From: Amorphophallus konjac
Taxonomy: Eukaryota > Streptophyta > Magnoliopsida > Alismatales > Araceae
DNA: 64,000 nucleotides
Assembly: GCA_022559845.1 (NCBI GenBank)
Contig: CM040126.1
Span: 138,578,064-138,642,063 of the forward strand
Direction of reading: 5' to 3'
The notes under the pieces were generated by a model. It was not told the origin of the DNA and did not search any database. It worked only from the letters and a program-made list of their open reading frames with translations. Of the stretch, positions 33,559 through 45,021 are shown in pieces (position 1 is the stretch's first letter; each line of letters begins with the position of its first letter). The position numbers were made by a program, and so were the translations under genes.

Positions 33559-34711
33559 TGTTGTACCCCTATGGTTTTGATGATGTCAAAATCATATGTG
33601 TTGATGCTGCAGTTATGTGGTTTTGATGATGACATGATATTTGTATGGTTTAATGATGCCAAACACTATTGAAGTTGCACTGTTCCATTATAGTTTTGAT
33701 GTGCATAATGTCATTTGTGTTGAATAGCCTAAAACAATAGGTCAACGCAAGTCAACGCAAATCAACATGATCAATGAAGTCAATGCATAGTAAACGAGAA
33801 AAGTCAATAGTATTGTTTGGCCAGTCAAAGTTCCAGATAGTACAAGCTGTACTAATGGTTGACAACAAGGTCGGTGCATGTTTTGCCATCATGGCCACAG
33901 GTCGGTGCATGTTTTGACATCATGGCCACAGGTCGGTGCCACAAGTCGGTGCATGTTTTGCCATCATGGCCACAGGTCGGTGCATGTTCTGCCAGCACAC
34001 CACAAAAGGTCGATGCACATCAGGCCAGTGCAGACAAAGGTCGATGCGCATCGACCAGGCACAGTAACTAAGGTCGATGCACCTCAGGCCAATGCAGACA
34101 AAGGTCGATGCACATCGACTAGGAACAGTAACTAAGGTCGAGGCACATCGACTGGGCACAGGACAAAGGTGGACGCTACATCAAGTGAGTGCAGATATAA
34201 GGTCGGTGCACATGAGTACCTAAGGTGAACAAAGGTCGTAGCACATTTTGTTTTATCTCATATAAGGTCGGGGCACATTTTGTTTCATGACATATAAGGT
34301 CAGTGCATGTTTTGTTTCATGACATATAAGGTCGGTGTATGTTTTGTTTCATGACATATAAGGTCAGTGCACATTTAGCTTTATGTCATACAAGGTCGAA
34401 GCACATTCTTCAACTGACTTTATGAGGTCTATGCACATTGTGTAAAGTCTGAGCACATGCAGCATGAAGGTCTGAGCATCTTCACATAGGTCAAAGCACA
34501 TGCATACACGTCAGTGCACATGCATACCCTGAGGTCTATGCACATATATAGTCTAAGGCCTGAGGTCTGTGCACATGCTCAACATGCTGAACCAAGTCTG
34601 TGCACATTTGCATGTAACATAATCAAGGTCTGTGCGTTGACATGTTTTCCTTCTTTCACCTGGCTTGAAAATCTCTCCTACCCCCTCTACTAAATCAACG
34701 TAAGAACTAAA
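33559..34711 (+). repeat. S3: 5' part of a Sirevirus-like LTR, cut by T3
   Basis: Starts TGTTGTACCCCTATGGTTTTGATGATG, close to the S4 start TGTTGTGCCCCTTGTGC and to the S2 start. No PPT precedes it, so it is the start of a 5' or solo LTR inserted into the unidentified stretch. A long array of GGTCGGTGCA/GGTCTGTGCACAT units follows. The LTR breaks at 34711, where the T3 LTR begins. The remaining part must lie beyond T3, outside the window. Confidence 0.78.
33869..34645 (+). repeat. S3 U3 array of GTCGGTGCA / GTCGATGCA / GTCTGTGCA units
   Basis: About 27 copies, mostly 20-45 bp apart, each of the form AAGGTCGRTGCACAT or GGTCTGTGCACAT. The first part has a longer unit with GCATGTTTTGCCATCATGGCCACA. 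The motif is the S3 counterpart of the S1, S2 and S4 arrays. Confidence 0.85.
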
Positions 34712-36404
34712 TGATCTCGCAGTAGGAAGGAATAGAAGTACGTGAACCTGTGTGATCGCCACCAAGGCTCCGAACGCGATGAACACGTTGTACCTTGGAA
34801 AGAAGAGGGAGACACTTGCCTTGAAACTAGCACTGGAAGGATGCGTGGCCCTGAAGGAACCGCCCTTAGGTTATACGGCCTCACGACAGACCACTCGTCG
34901 GTGCTGGGTGGAACGCGAGATGAAGAAGCTGTGGAAGAGGAACGGCTCTTAAAAAACCACAGGAGGAAGTAGTACGGCTTGGACTAAGCCGCACGTCCCA
35001 ACGAGCGGTCAGGAGGAAGCCGCCCAACGCCGCCACGCCTTAGCTTGTAAGATCCAAACCTCCACCCTTTTCGGCCGGCCAAAAAGGATGGGCCTCGCGC
35101 TAGAAGGTTGATGACCTACAAAACACCATGAAAAACACAAAAATGGACCCGATATTAGAACTAAAATGTGTAATAAATGCCGAAAGAGAAGGAAACGAAC
35201 ATAACTAAATGAAGTGGGGGATACCAGGAGGTTTTTAAACCACTAGGGGCGCCGAAAACATAGGAGGGTGTGTGTGAATGATGTATGGGAGTGAGAAACG
35301 TGGAAGGAATATAGAAAAAGTGATATATGTAAACAAAAGAAGACAATGGGACTAAATGGGCTAATGACTCAAAACAAAACTACTCCCTGAACCGGAGGCC
35401 TGTGTGGACGTAGAAGGCCTCCCTCCTTGATGGTAGGTTGCTCAAAGATTCGGCAGGGCTTCGCCGTCGACCAAAATCTCCCCCCCCCCTTCAAGCTCAG
35501 CCTCTAGGGTCTATTTATAGAGCACCTAAAGTCTTAGCTCGAAATTAGGGTTTCCAGCCATTTTCAGGTCGAGATTATCAAAGATAAGTTGTGGATAATT
35601 GAATTATCTCTCATCCAGAAGAAACGGTATCGAATTTGGTTCAGTATTTGTGGAGAAAATGATGGGAGAAAATTGGGGATAAATCCACGAGTGAAGAGAG
35701 ATAATCTATCAAATCTTCAGAAATTCAACAGATGTACGGTCTCACGATAGACCATGCATCATGTTGGGCGGTGTACATATAGGCCGTCCATCACTGTCGG
35801 TGGAAATTCAATAAAATAGAAAATAAAAACTAATTATCCATTGAGCTGACCGAAAACATCGCCGTTGGACTCTCATGAGATGAACAGTCACTTATGAACC
35901 TTTCATCTAGAAGAGCGGCCAAGCGCCCACCGCTTATTCCCTATCGGTGGAAAAATCAGGATAAATGAGATAAATGGGTAATTATCTGATCAATCAACCG
36001 AACCTAGGACTCTAGGACAAGAACGGTTAATGTCAGCCCGCTCATCATGTTGAACGGCTAAACATAGGCCGTGTGAGATCATGTTGGTGATAATCCAGAA
36101 AATCAACTAAAATATCCATAAATGTATGGACGGCCCAAATACGACCGTACAAGTGTTGCGCGGCCAGGGATTGACTGTTCATGAATTGGACGCTTGAAAT
36201 TTCATAAAAAAGATCAATTACCCAAAATCAAGGCCCATTAAGTCCTGAATTGAAGCAGACCTAGCCAGGGAGGGAGGCTACCCCTAAAATAGGCCCAAAG
36301 ATGCTGTCTGGAAACTACCTAGCGGGTGATGGACAACTCGAGGCATCAATAAATGAGAGTAAGAGAAATGACTCAACTTATCGGCAAAAAATGGGTGTCA
36401 ACAG
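34712..36404 (-). repeat. T3 3' LTR (about 1693 bp), minus strand
   Basis: On the minus strand it starts TGTTGACACCCATTTTTTGCC next to the PPT, has a TATA box at 35519-35512 (CTATAAATAG) and ends near GCGAGATCA at 34712. The last ~80 bp begin CCTTGGTGGCGATCAC, the same block as at the end of the T1 LTR. Hairpins with arms such as ACGGTC...GACC and GACGGCCC...GACCGT lie at 35735-35790, 36026-36073 and 36130-36151. The 3' border is inferred from T1. Confidence 0.78.
35512..35519 (-). promoter_or_regulatory. TATA box of the T3 LTR
   Basis: TATAAATA on the minus strand, in CTATAAATAGACCC. Confidence 0.65.
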
Positions 36405-36421
36405 ATGCCCCTCCTTAACGT
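36405..36421 (-). promoter_or_regulatory. T3 polypurine tract
   Basis: Minus strand TTAAGGAGGGGCATC stands directly before the LTR start TGTTGACACC. Confidence 0.8.
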
Positions 36422-37763
36422 CCTCTTTGCAGGGGAGCAAGCGGAGGTGAAGCGGAAACGAAATGGAACATGGAGGTGAAGCGGAAATGAAGCGAAGCGG
36501 ATCGAAAAGTGGGAGTTAAGGTAAAATGACACCCATTTTGCCAACAAGTGATAGGAATCTTCCGGAGAACTCTGAATTAACCATAATGAGTTGTCAGACT
36601 AAAAGCGACACCAGTCTGGAGGAACTAACTAAAATAAATGAAACACACGATCAACCTCATGGGGGACACAATCCCTCGAACCAATGATGAGACCAGAATA
36701 AGCAAAAGTCAAGAAACGGACTAAAACTCCAGACAAGGACCTCTTAATCAACCAAACCGAGTGAACAAACCAGAGAAAACCTTCCAACTCTGAATGGAAT
36801 TGTCCCTCTTACTCAAACACGAACGCACAGCTATCAATCGTTGGTGGAACATTAGCAGGCAAACCATGGGTCGTGAATGCTCAAAAGATGCGTATGATGC
36901 ATGTTGGGCTAAAATAAAAGAAATCATTAAAATAAATGTAAAGAAATGATAAAATATAAAATACTCGAGAATAAAACTGCTAGACTGGATTAATCAGAGT
37001 CAAGACACTATCTGCAACCACAGCGTGCATGATAGAACCATCATCCCCATGTTTTCCCAACCCAACGGCCTATCCGATGATTAAACGCGTGAACCTGGAT
37101 CATCATCGTTTTTGTTAAAGGGGAACATCAGATCCTGGCACACGCGAGCAACCCACTGGTTCTCGAGATAATATAGCATAGTACCATATAATAATGTAAT
37201 AAGGGATAAGGGATAGAAAGCCATACCTGACTCACATGTGCAGGCGAAACGGTAAGTGAAAGATAATGCTGCACAGAAGATTATTAACAAGATTTGCAAT
37301 AATACCATCAAATAACCATAGTTATCACTTGAACATAAAGTGCAGCAACAAGGAAGTTAAACACCGTCCAATCAGCATACAAATGGTCAATGGTAGGCCG
37401 CCTATCATTAGGAACAGCTGACTACAAGCCGTGCGGAAACATTGAATTTAAAGGCGATTTAAGAAAATGAACGGCTCAAATACGACCGCCAATGAGATGA
37501 ATGGCGAGTACTCACCCGTCCAAATAGAGCATACCGTTGAAGTAGAGTGGCTCAGGAACAACCGTCGAGAGGATAGACGGTCTATCGATCGACCGCCCAA
37601 CTTATGGGGTTTTAAAACGCTAAACTCTTCATCTCCCTCCTCCCAACCGTAACCCACGGTGGGAGGAAGGGAAAATGAAGGCTCAACCGAGCCTTCCCCC
37701 CACCCCAACTCTCAAATCCTCTAACATTCTCTCTCAATTTCTCCCCTCGTTTGCCCCCCGTTG
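36422..37763. other. T3 interior, upstream region of the first antisense gene
   Basis: Non-coding. It holds hairpin motifs (37471-37491, 37577-37602) like those of the T3 LTR and a pyrimidine-rich stretch (37690-37755) just before the ATG of the antisense gene. A plus-strand promoter for that gene would be expected here, but I see no clear TATA box. Confidence 0.45.
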
Positions 37764-40700
37764 ATGCGAACTAAGCACCAAGCCCGACGACCTTCTATGG
37801 CCGGAGAAGGAAGTGAGGTGCCACCGTCGCCAGAGATCGCCATGGAGGAGGCCGCCATGGGACCGTTGCTGGTGATCCGCGAGGAGGGTGAAATGCCGTC
37901 GGCGATCGAAGGGGAGGCCGCCAATGCTGCCGCGGCCGGAGAAGAAGCAGGGGAGGAGGGAGACGCCACAGCGCCACCGGCGGCGGCGGTGAAGGAGAAA
38001 CTGACCTGGGACCTTGAGGTAAGCCCCCCTTCTAACCCTAGCCATTTTTAATGCATGCTAGCCCTAGGGTGACCACGGGGGGATTAGGATGTCTAGGAGC
38101 CATTTTGAGGGGCCATGGGGCGCTCCGGCCGGTTGGGGAGGCCCTCACCGTCGCCGGGGATGATGACGGTCAAGCGGTTCTTAGGGAGCCACACAACCAA
38201 AAACATGCGGCCCAAATAGGGACGCCCACAGCACATGCGGCCCAAGGGTGGCCGTTCGAACTCAGAAACAATAGGGCTGAAGGTGGAAATGAAGGGTGGG
38301 AGGTCCACCGTATAACTGAGGAACGGTCCACAATGGGCCGTTCAAGACGTTAAATATTCAGAACATGTGCGGCCCATATCAGACCGCTAAAACAACGTGC
38401 GGCCTAGGCATGGCCGCCCACACTCAGAAAACGACAGAGGAAGAAAATAGAAGAACAGTGAGGCTGTCACCGTATAAATGGATAAATGGGCTAGACTAGC
38501 CCGTTCGAATACAATATAGCTAAGAACTTGAACGGTCCTCATCAGGCCGCACATCAGGATGAGTGGTTCATGGGGAACCGCCCTTCTCACAGAAATGCAT
38601 TTTTTATTATTTTAATTTTATTGGTGAAATGAAATGCTTAAATCTACTGTTAAATGCATGAAATCAATGATGAATGCAAGGAAAGCTCAGGACCCACATC
38701 TCATGGTTGCAGGTCCGAGCAGTGTATCAGGCACTTTCGGACTTCCAGCGGGAGCGGTTAGCTGCCATGGGGTTTGCCACATTCCTGAGCATGGAGGTGT
38801 GTCGATTCGACACAACTCTACTTTATGCACTACACGACCGCTGGGATCCAGTGAGTTGTACGTTCCTCTTTCCGTGGGGGCATATGGTCCCCACGTTGGA
38901 GGACGTGGCCAGACTCACTGGCCTGCGGGTGCACGGGAGGCCGGTCAGCGGGAGTACATACCCCGACTACCGGGAGATGGCTCAGGAGCTGCTAGGCCTG
39001 GAGCTGCGATGCTCTGAGCGGTAGTCTACCCTCCTGCCCCGAGCGAGTCTCCAGGACAGCTTGGGACTACGACGAGTCGGCATAGCGACAGGGGAGCAGC
39101 TAGAGCAGCACCTTCAGCTCTTGGTGGACCTGGCGAGACTGAGAGTTGCAGCAGAGCCGGGAGCAGACGCGGATCGGGTGTTGAGGAGATTCCTGATGCT
39201 GCTGTTCGGGCGACTCCTCTTTTCGACGCGCGAGGACATGATGCATTGTTGCTTCTTTCCACTTCTCCAGGATCTTGACCATGTTGGCGACTACGCGTGG
39301 GGAGCAGCGGTCTTGGCTTTCCTGTTCGACACTTTGAGCTCGACGGGCAGGCGGACCATGCTCGGGGGCTTCTCCCCTTTACTCCAGGTATAACTTCTAC
39401 CTTAGACTCGATTATGCAACTCTTACATGTTTCCTAGATGCTGACATGATCTGATGCAGGTTTGGGCCTACAAGCGCCTACGCGGGCTAGGCAGAGGCGA
39501 GGAGACTCACCTTGAGCTCCTGCCGATCACCCGGAGGTGGACCGCACCTCGAGAGATGGCAGCCCTCCGGAGATAGGTCCGGGAGCTGCAGGACGACATA
39601 GACGCCCTACCGTACACCTCGGTACGATTCTAACCCTATGCTCTTTAATTAGATGCAGTTCTATATGATGATGCTGATGCGACTCGCTATTTATGCAGGT
39701 ACGGTGGACACCTTACACTGAGGAGGGACACGAGGACCAGCCCTGGGTGGCAGGGGCTCTCACCTTCTCAGAATGAGACATGTGGCTTCACTGCATGAAT
39801 GTGGTGGAGCCACTACACTTTCGACTAGTGATGAGGACCATTGGGGTCCCTCAGCTAGTGGTGGAGTTCCCGACGGCAGAGAAGCCAGGGGAGCACGTTA
39901 CGTGGATGACATGAGGCCTAGCAGCAGCCTTTGACTGGACGGCGTGAAATGTCACATAGATAGCAGACTAGACAGCACTCGGGTAGGTGGTGACCGCCCG
40001 AGCAGACAGCGACTCGGCGTACTATATCGCGTACGCCAGACACTACCGGGACCAGGTGTTCCGGGGTGCCCACCGATCGGTATGACCTCTAAACTTAAAC
40101 TCTATCTATTATGCTTATGATCTCTATATGATGACATACTAATACGTGGACTTCTAAATGTAGATCGACCCAGAGGGACGGCTCGCGGAGCTGCAGGGGC
40201 TCCTTCACTCTACGATCAGGGAGCGAGATGAGGATCGGCAGGCCCTGGCCCTACTGGCGAGTTTTCTAAACCCTAAACTCCTTAAATTATGTAAATGCTT
40301 ACGATTATGATTATGCATGTGACTGACCTTGAGTTTTGGAAGCAGCGCGCTGAGGGGGCCCAGCAGCAGGGGGCCGACGCTCCTTCTTCTTCCTCCCAGA
40401 CTCCCGCAGACCGGGAAGAGCGGGATGCTGACTTCACACGGATGGTAGCGCGGACCAAGGCGGCCGAGGTGGCGCTCACCGAGAGGGTACGCAATCACTA
40501 CACTTTCCCAGTTGTTTATGTTTATGATTATGAAATGTATGAAATGCTATTGACTGACCATGAAAATGTATGTAGACGACCGAGCTGACTCGACTGAGGG
40601 CGGAGCTTGAGCAGAGCCGGGTAGCGGCTCGGGAGGAGGCGGCCGGCTTACGAGAGGAGGCGGCACAAAGCCGGCCGGCGGACACACTTGAGACAGCACT

Positions 40701-41040
40701 TCTCCACGCCGAGGTGGAGTGGCTTTGAGCTAGTGTGATCGAGGCAAAGCGCTACTGGACTGAGGCGGAGCAGGCCCGGATACAGGTTGCCAGATTGGAG
40801 GGCATGGTGGCGGGCATGAGGGAGGTGAGTCAGGAGCGGAGCAGAGCGACTCCGAGCAGCAGCCACGGTTCTCATGGCTCTGTGAGGAGTTACTTTACCA
40901 GTTCCTTCGGCCGCCGGAGGAATGAGGATGAGGAGCGACACCGACGACAGTGGGACGAGGTGACTTCAGCGATGCCTCCCCCAAAGAGGCGTGAGGGCGG
41001 TGGAGACAGCGATGGGAGCAAGGGAGAGGGACAGACCTGA
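37764..41040 (+). pseudogene. T3 antisense gene 1: plant mobile domain (MAIN-like) gene with about seven exons, broken
   Basis: Runs opposite to T3. Exon 1 (37764-38018) begins MRTKHQARRPSMAGEG and ends at a GTAAGC donor. Exon 2 (38713-39387) follows TTGCAG and encodes the plant mobile domain hallmark (LAAMGF, LLYALHDRWDP, LPWG-like FPWGHMVPTLEDVARLTGL). Exons about 39460-39621, 39699-40079, 40164-40260, 40346-40486 and 40576-41040 all have AG/GT borders. The last ones encode a Glu/Arg/Ala coiled coil and a low-complexity tail. Stops break it: TAG at 39022-39024, TAG near 39577, several TGA/TAG in exon 4 where Trp fits, and TGA near 40727. The plant mobile domain occurs in MAIN/MAIL proteins and in plant transposons; its role here is unknown. 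Confidence 0.75.
38019..38712 (+). other. Intron 1 of antisense gene 1 (694 bp)
   Basis: GTAAGC donor at 38019 and TTGCAG acceptor ending at 38712. It contains several GCGGCC/AACGGTCC hairpins (38321-38342, 38398-38419, 38532-38555) that match those of the T3 LTR. Confidence 0.65.
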
Positions 41041-42018
41041 CTCTTTGTACTTGGAACTCGACTTCTGTTCAAGATGTGATATGATATGATAGTGATATGC
41101 TTCTTTTTGGTTTTCTGTGGATGAATGTATGAATGAATGCAAATGATAGACACTAACTAACTAACTACGACTGCTAACTCGGAATGAGTTCGATGGACAC
41201 GTGTGAGAGAGAGACGACATGAGTGGGAGAGAAACGCCAACTCAGAGTGAGAGAGAGGGACCTCAACTCAGAGTGAGAGAGAGACGACACGAGTGAGAGA
41301 GAGACGCCGACTCAGAGTGAGAGAGAGACGCCGACTCAGAGTGAGAGAGAGACGCCAACTAAGAGTGAGAGAGAGACGGGAGAGTAAGAGGTAGTGTTGC
41401 AGGTGGATGGGCGGTCGCCCACTGGCCGTCCAGATGACGAACGGCTAGAATGGGGCCATACAAAGGCTGCTTGACTTCGCTCAGAGTGAGAGAGAGACGC
41501 CAACTAAGAGTGAGAGAGAGACGGGAGAGTAAGAGGTAGTGTTGCAGGTGGATGGGCGGTCGCCCACTGGCCGTCCCGATGACGAACGGCTAGAATGGGG
41601 CCATACAAAGGCTGCTTGACTTCGCTCAGAATAGACAGATAGACGGCTCAATACTAACCGTTCATGTTGAAGAATGGTTGGGTTTAGACCGTTCTAAGCC
41701 CAGAACTTGAACTCTCTAGATGAATTTGAACGGTCGATTGTAGACCGCGCGAGGAGAAGGGCGGTCTATCGAAAGACCGTCCAACCCAATATGCTGAGAG
41801 TCCGATCGGGACTCTCTTAGAGAGTCCCAAACCTGGGGATAGCGTCCTAAACCCACCCAAACACTAGCCTATCCTCATCTAGATGTATCCTAGCTCAATC
41901 CTAATGGGTTTAGGCTTCTATACAAGCTCTATAAGGAGAGGGGGGATCCTAAATTCGCAACTCACACCAGACCCCTCTTTCTAGGTCTCAAACCTTTGTT
42001 ATTCTTCATCAAATCATC
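41041..42018. repeat. T3 spacer with GAGTGAGAGAGAGACGCC repeats and a 145-bp duplication
   Basis: No gene. About nine copies of a ~27-bp unit containing CTCAGAGTGAGAGAGAGACG occur between about 41198 and 41390 and again after 41481. A 145-bp block (41336-41480) is repeated directly at 41481-41625 with a single difference visible (CCGTCCAGATG against CCGTCCCGATG). Hairpins GGGCGGTCGCCCACTGGCCGTCC and GCGGTCTATCGAAAGACCGTCC occur. Confidence 0.85.
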
Positions 42019-43450
42019 ATGAAAAGGTCCTTAGAGGGGAGTTCCATGGAGGGGGCAGCTTATGAAGGGCCAAAGCCGGCCAGGAAGGAGTGTGAAGTGC
42101 TCCAACGGCTGACCACAATCCCTCGTCATCTCAGTTCGAGCCCTTTGAGAGAGGTATGTTAGCATGATTTCATTCAAATAAGTTTATTCATTTACTTACA
42201 CAAATTTCCTCTCTTTTCCCTTTCTCTTTTCCATCTCAGCTTCTTCCCAGCTCCAGACGCTATTCCACTTTAAAGTGGATGGCTCCCATGATCCGCGTAT
42301 TGCCCCTAGGAGTGACATCTATCATGAAGTCCTGCCACCTACACCCACTCCTGGTATTAGGCCAAAATTACCCAAAACTCTCCCTTGACTGGCACAGCAT
42401 CTCGGCCTTGGTAGAAATATGGCATCCTCAAACCCGTACGTTCATGTTTCCATCTTTTGAGGCCACTATCCTACTAGAGGAGGTAGAGACCTATTTTTCC
42501 CTCCCTAGGTCTAAGGTGGGTGAGGAAGACTTAGTGTGTCACATTGTTGCCCCTATTGACCCTAGGCTTATCTTGGGAGGGTTTATACTAGATAATAGGG
42601 ACATCCATACCTTCATAGGCCCACGTCAGATCCACCTTCTTCCTCTTAGCCAGTGGGTAGTTGAACATTGTAGGAATAGGTGTGGGTAGGATGAGGCCAT
42701 ACCCAAGGCCGCGTCTATTTGCTTGTGCAGGGCTATCTTGTTCCCCTCAGTTGACCATGTGCTAGAGACTCATATCCTTAGTACCATCAGTGGCCTATGG
42801 CAGGGTCTTTCTATCTCCCAGGCCGTCCTTACTTACTTGTACGAGGGCCTTACCTCAGCAGCCCTAGGGGGTCCTCTCTTTGGTTCCATGATACTTTTAG
42901 AGTACTGGATGGGTGTCAGGATGAAATTCATTCATAAGGAGGATGTCACTTCAGCTAGCAGGATCTTCGGGAGCCACCCCCTCTTCTTCATAGGTGGCGC
43001 ATTTGGGTTCTCTCTACAGGTAGAGTGCAGGACAGCAGAAAAGAAAACTAGGGATGAGTGGCGACTGCATCTCAACCGGTTGCCCCTGGATTGGTTCGTG
43101 ATGCGCCCCGACTTCCTCCTGGACACCACTGTCAGGGTACCTAGGAGGCCGGGCTTGGATCTTAGGCTTGTGAGTGACACTGCACTGGCGATGTACACCC
43201 CACACCGGTGCTACCTATAGGTTGGACTACCCCGAACTGTTCTACCACCACTACCCCACCTTCCTGCACTACAGGCGAGGAGGATCGGTACATAGGAGGA
43301 TGAGCAGGCGGTCAGGAGTGCCCTGATCATGTGGGAGGTGAGCAGGGTGCTTACCCTTCCAGCGGAGGTTGCATAGACACCGGCGACACACCAGGCTTAT
43401 GTTAGAGAGCTGAGAGAGATACGTCCCCGCGGGGATGCCCAGCGGAGGAC
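42019..43450 (+). pseudogene. T3 antisense gene 2: second plant-mobile-domain-like gene, broken
   Basis: ATG at 42019 (MKRSLEGSSMEG), exon 1 to 42153 at a GAG|GTATGT donor, intron to about 42240-42256, then a long exon read in one frame from about 42257 to 43220 with a TAG at 42687-42689 where Trp fits. The exon contains LVEIWHPQTRTFMFPSFEATILLEEVETYFSLP, cited here in parts: EIWHPQTRTF, FEATILLEEVE and LPLSQWVVEHC. This is the pattern of the plant-mobile-domain superfamily, but a different branch from antisense gene 1. Past 43220 the likely coding frame continues shifted by one base (DYPELFYHHYP). Two exons, one nonsense codon and one frameshift are seen; function unknown. Confidence 0.7.
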
Positions 43451-45021
43451 TGAGTGATTTTCCTTTTCTTTCATGATGTGGATGTAAAGACTTATGCTTA
43501 GAGAGTTTAGAATGTGAATGAATAACTTTGGTGATTTGATTGATTTGTGGTTGGTTTTTCCTTATGCGAAATTGAATGAGCTTGGGATATGACTTCAAAA
43601 TGCACACGGTCACGGACTGATTGAACCTTCAACTTCAACCTGCCCCTGCTCACACACAAACAAAGAAAACAGATTAAATCTATTTTTTGGCTTAACCCCT
43701 TGCCTGTAGCAAGTTAGGAAATCACCAGTTCTTGATTTTTGGTCAAGGGGGTAAGCCTTATTAAATAGGCAAACATCAAATGACAAATGAATGCAATGCA
43801 TGCCATGAATGCAAATCACGATAATGAAAATCTTTTTATGATTTTGAAAATATTCGGATTTTTTTGTTTTAAAATATTTTAGTTTTTTTGTTTTTAAAAT
43901 ATTTTGGTTTTTTTCAATTTTGAAATATTTGATTTTTTGAATTTTGAAATATTTGATTTTGGATTTTACAATATTTGATTTTTTTAGATTTTGAAATATT
44001 TGATCTTTTAGGGTTTTAATTTTTTTTGGATTTTGAAACATTTGATTTTTTGGATTTTGAAATATTTGATTGATTTTTTTTTATTTTGAAATATTTGATT
44101 TTTCTGGATTTTGAAATATTTGAGTTTTCTGGATTTTGAAATATTTGATTTTTTCTTATTTTGAAATATTTGATTTTTTTAGATTTTGAAATTTTTGATT
44201 TTGAAATATTTGATTTTTTTAGATATTGAAAGCCAGCTCAAACCCGACGACGGAGAGCCTCACATCTCACTAGGGGTCTCCTGGATTCAACGTGCGTGTT
44301 ACAAGTGACCGCCCATAGTTGGGGCCCAATTTCACTTAACGGTGCCTCTACCGGGGCCATACCCGGGGTGGGATCCATTCCTTGGAAAATAAAAGAGAAT
44401 TTGATAGAAAAGCTAGCGATAGGTATAGAGGTTTTTTAGGGCTTGAGTTCTTCTCACGACATCCCTTTTCAAAGAATTTGGTCTGTTGCGCCGGGGCTCT
44501 GTGTCTATCATCGAACCTACATCCGCTCTAGGCACGCATACGACCGGGCTCATAACGTCCCGTGGGGAAACTGTACTGCCACTCTTGCCATGCCTAACTT
44601 CATTGTTGTGGGGTCTTTTAGACTTTTGAGCTTCGAGCTTTGGATGAGCTTTTAGCTTTGTCTTTGATTTTGCCCCTTGTCTCCATATATTTTTCTTCTT
44701 CTTTTCTTCTTCTTTTCTTTTGCTCTTACAATTACGGAATAAGGTCATAACGGACTGCCCCTATTTGAGACCTCTTTTATCAGGAGGGTTTAGATCAGTT
44801 CTCGCCCCCTTATTCACCACTTGCCCCTATTTTCAGCCAAGAGAGGAGAAAAAAACAAAGATTTTCACTTTCCCAAAGCATGGCCAAGGGAGAAACGGTG
44901 TTGCGCAAAAGAAGAGAACCGAACCACAGGGGGTCGTGTTGTGTGTGAGTGTTGAACCGGGGGTCTCACTTCGTGATCAAGTAGAGGCACACCCCGCCAC
45001 CGGGCCGTTGCTGGCTTGACT
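43451..45021. other. T3 spacer between antisense gene 2 and integrase, with AT-rich tandem repeats
   Basis: Convergent 3' ends of integrase (minus) and antisense gene 2 (plus). The block at 43850-44230 is a tandem repeat. The rest (44230-45021) is non-coding; short frames at 44443-44655 and 44720-45019 have no motif. Confidence 0.5.
43850..44230. repeat. AT-rich ~20-25-bp tandem repeat
   Basis: About 15 copies of TTTTGAAATATTTGATTTTT with small length changes. The minus-strand frame at 43610-44041 (Asn/Lys/Ile-rich) comes only from this repeat. Confidence 0.88.

Noticed and set aside
38634..39017. Alternative plus-frame ORF over the plant mobile domain exon
   Set aside because: It is the shifted frame of exon 2; the domain hallmark residues are in the other frame.
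43610..44041. Asn/Lys/Ile-rich ORF on the minus strand
   Set aside because: Produced by the AT-rich tandem repeat.
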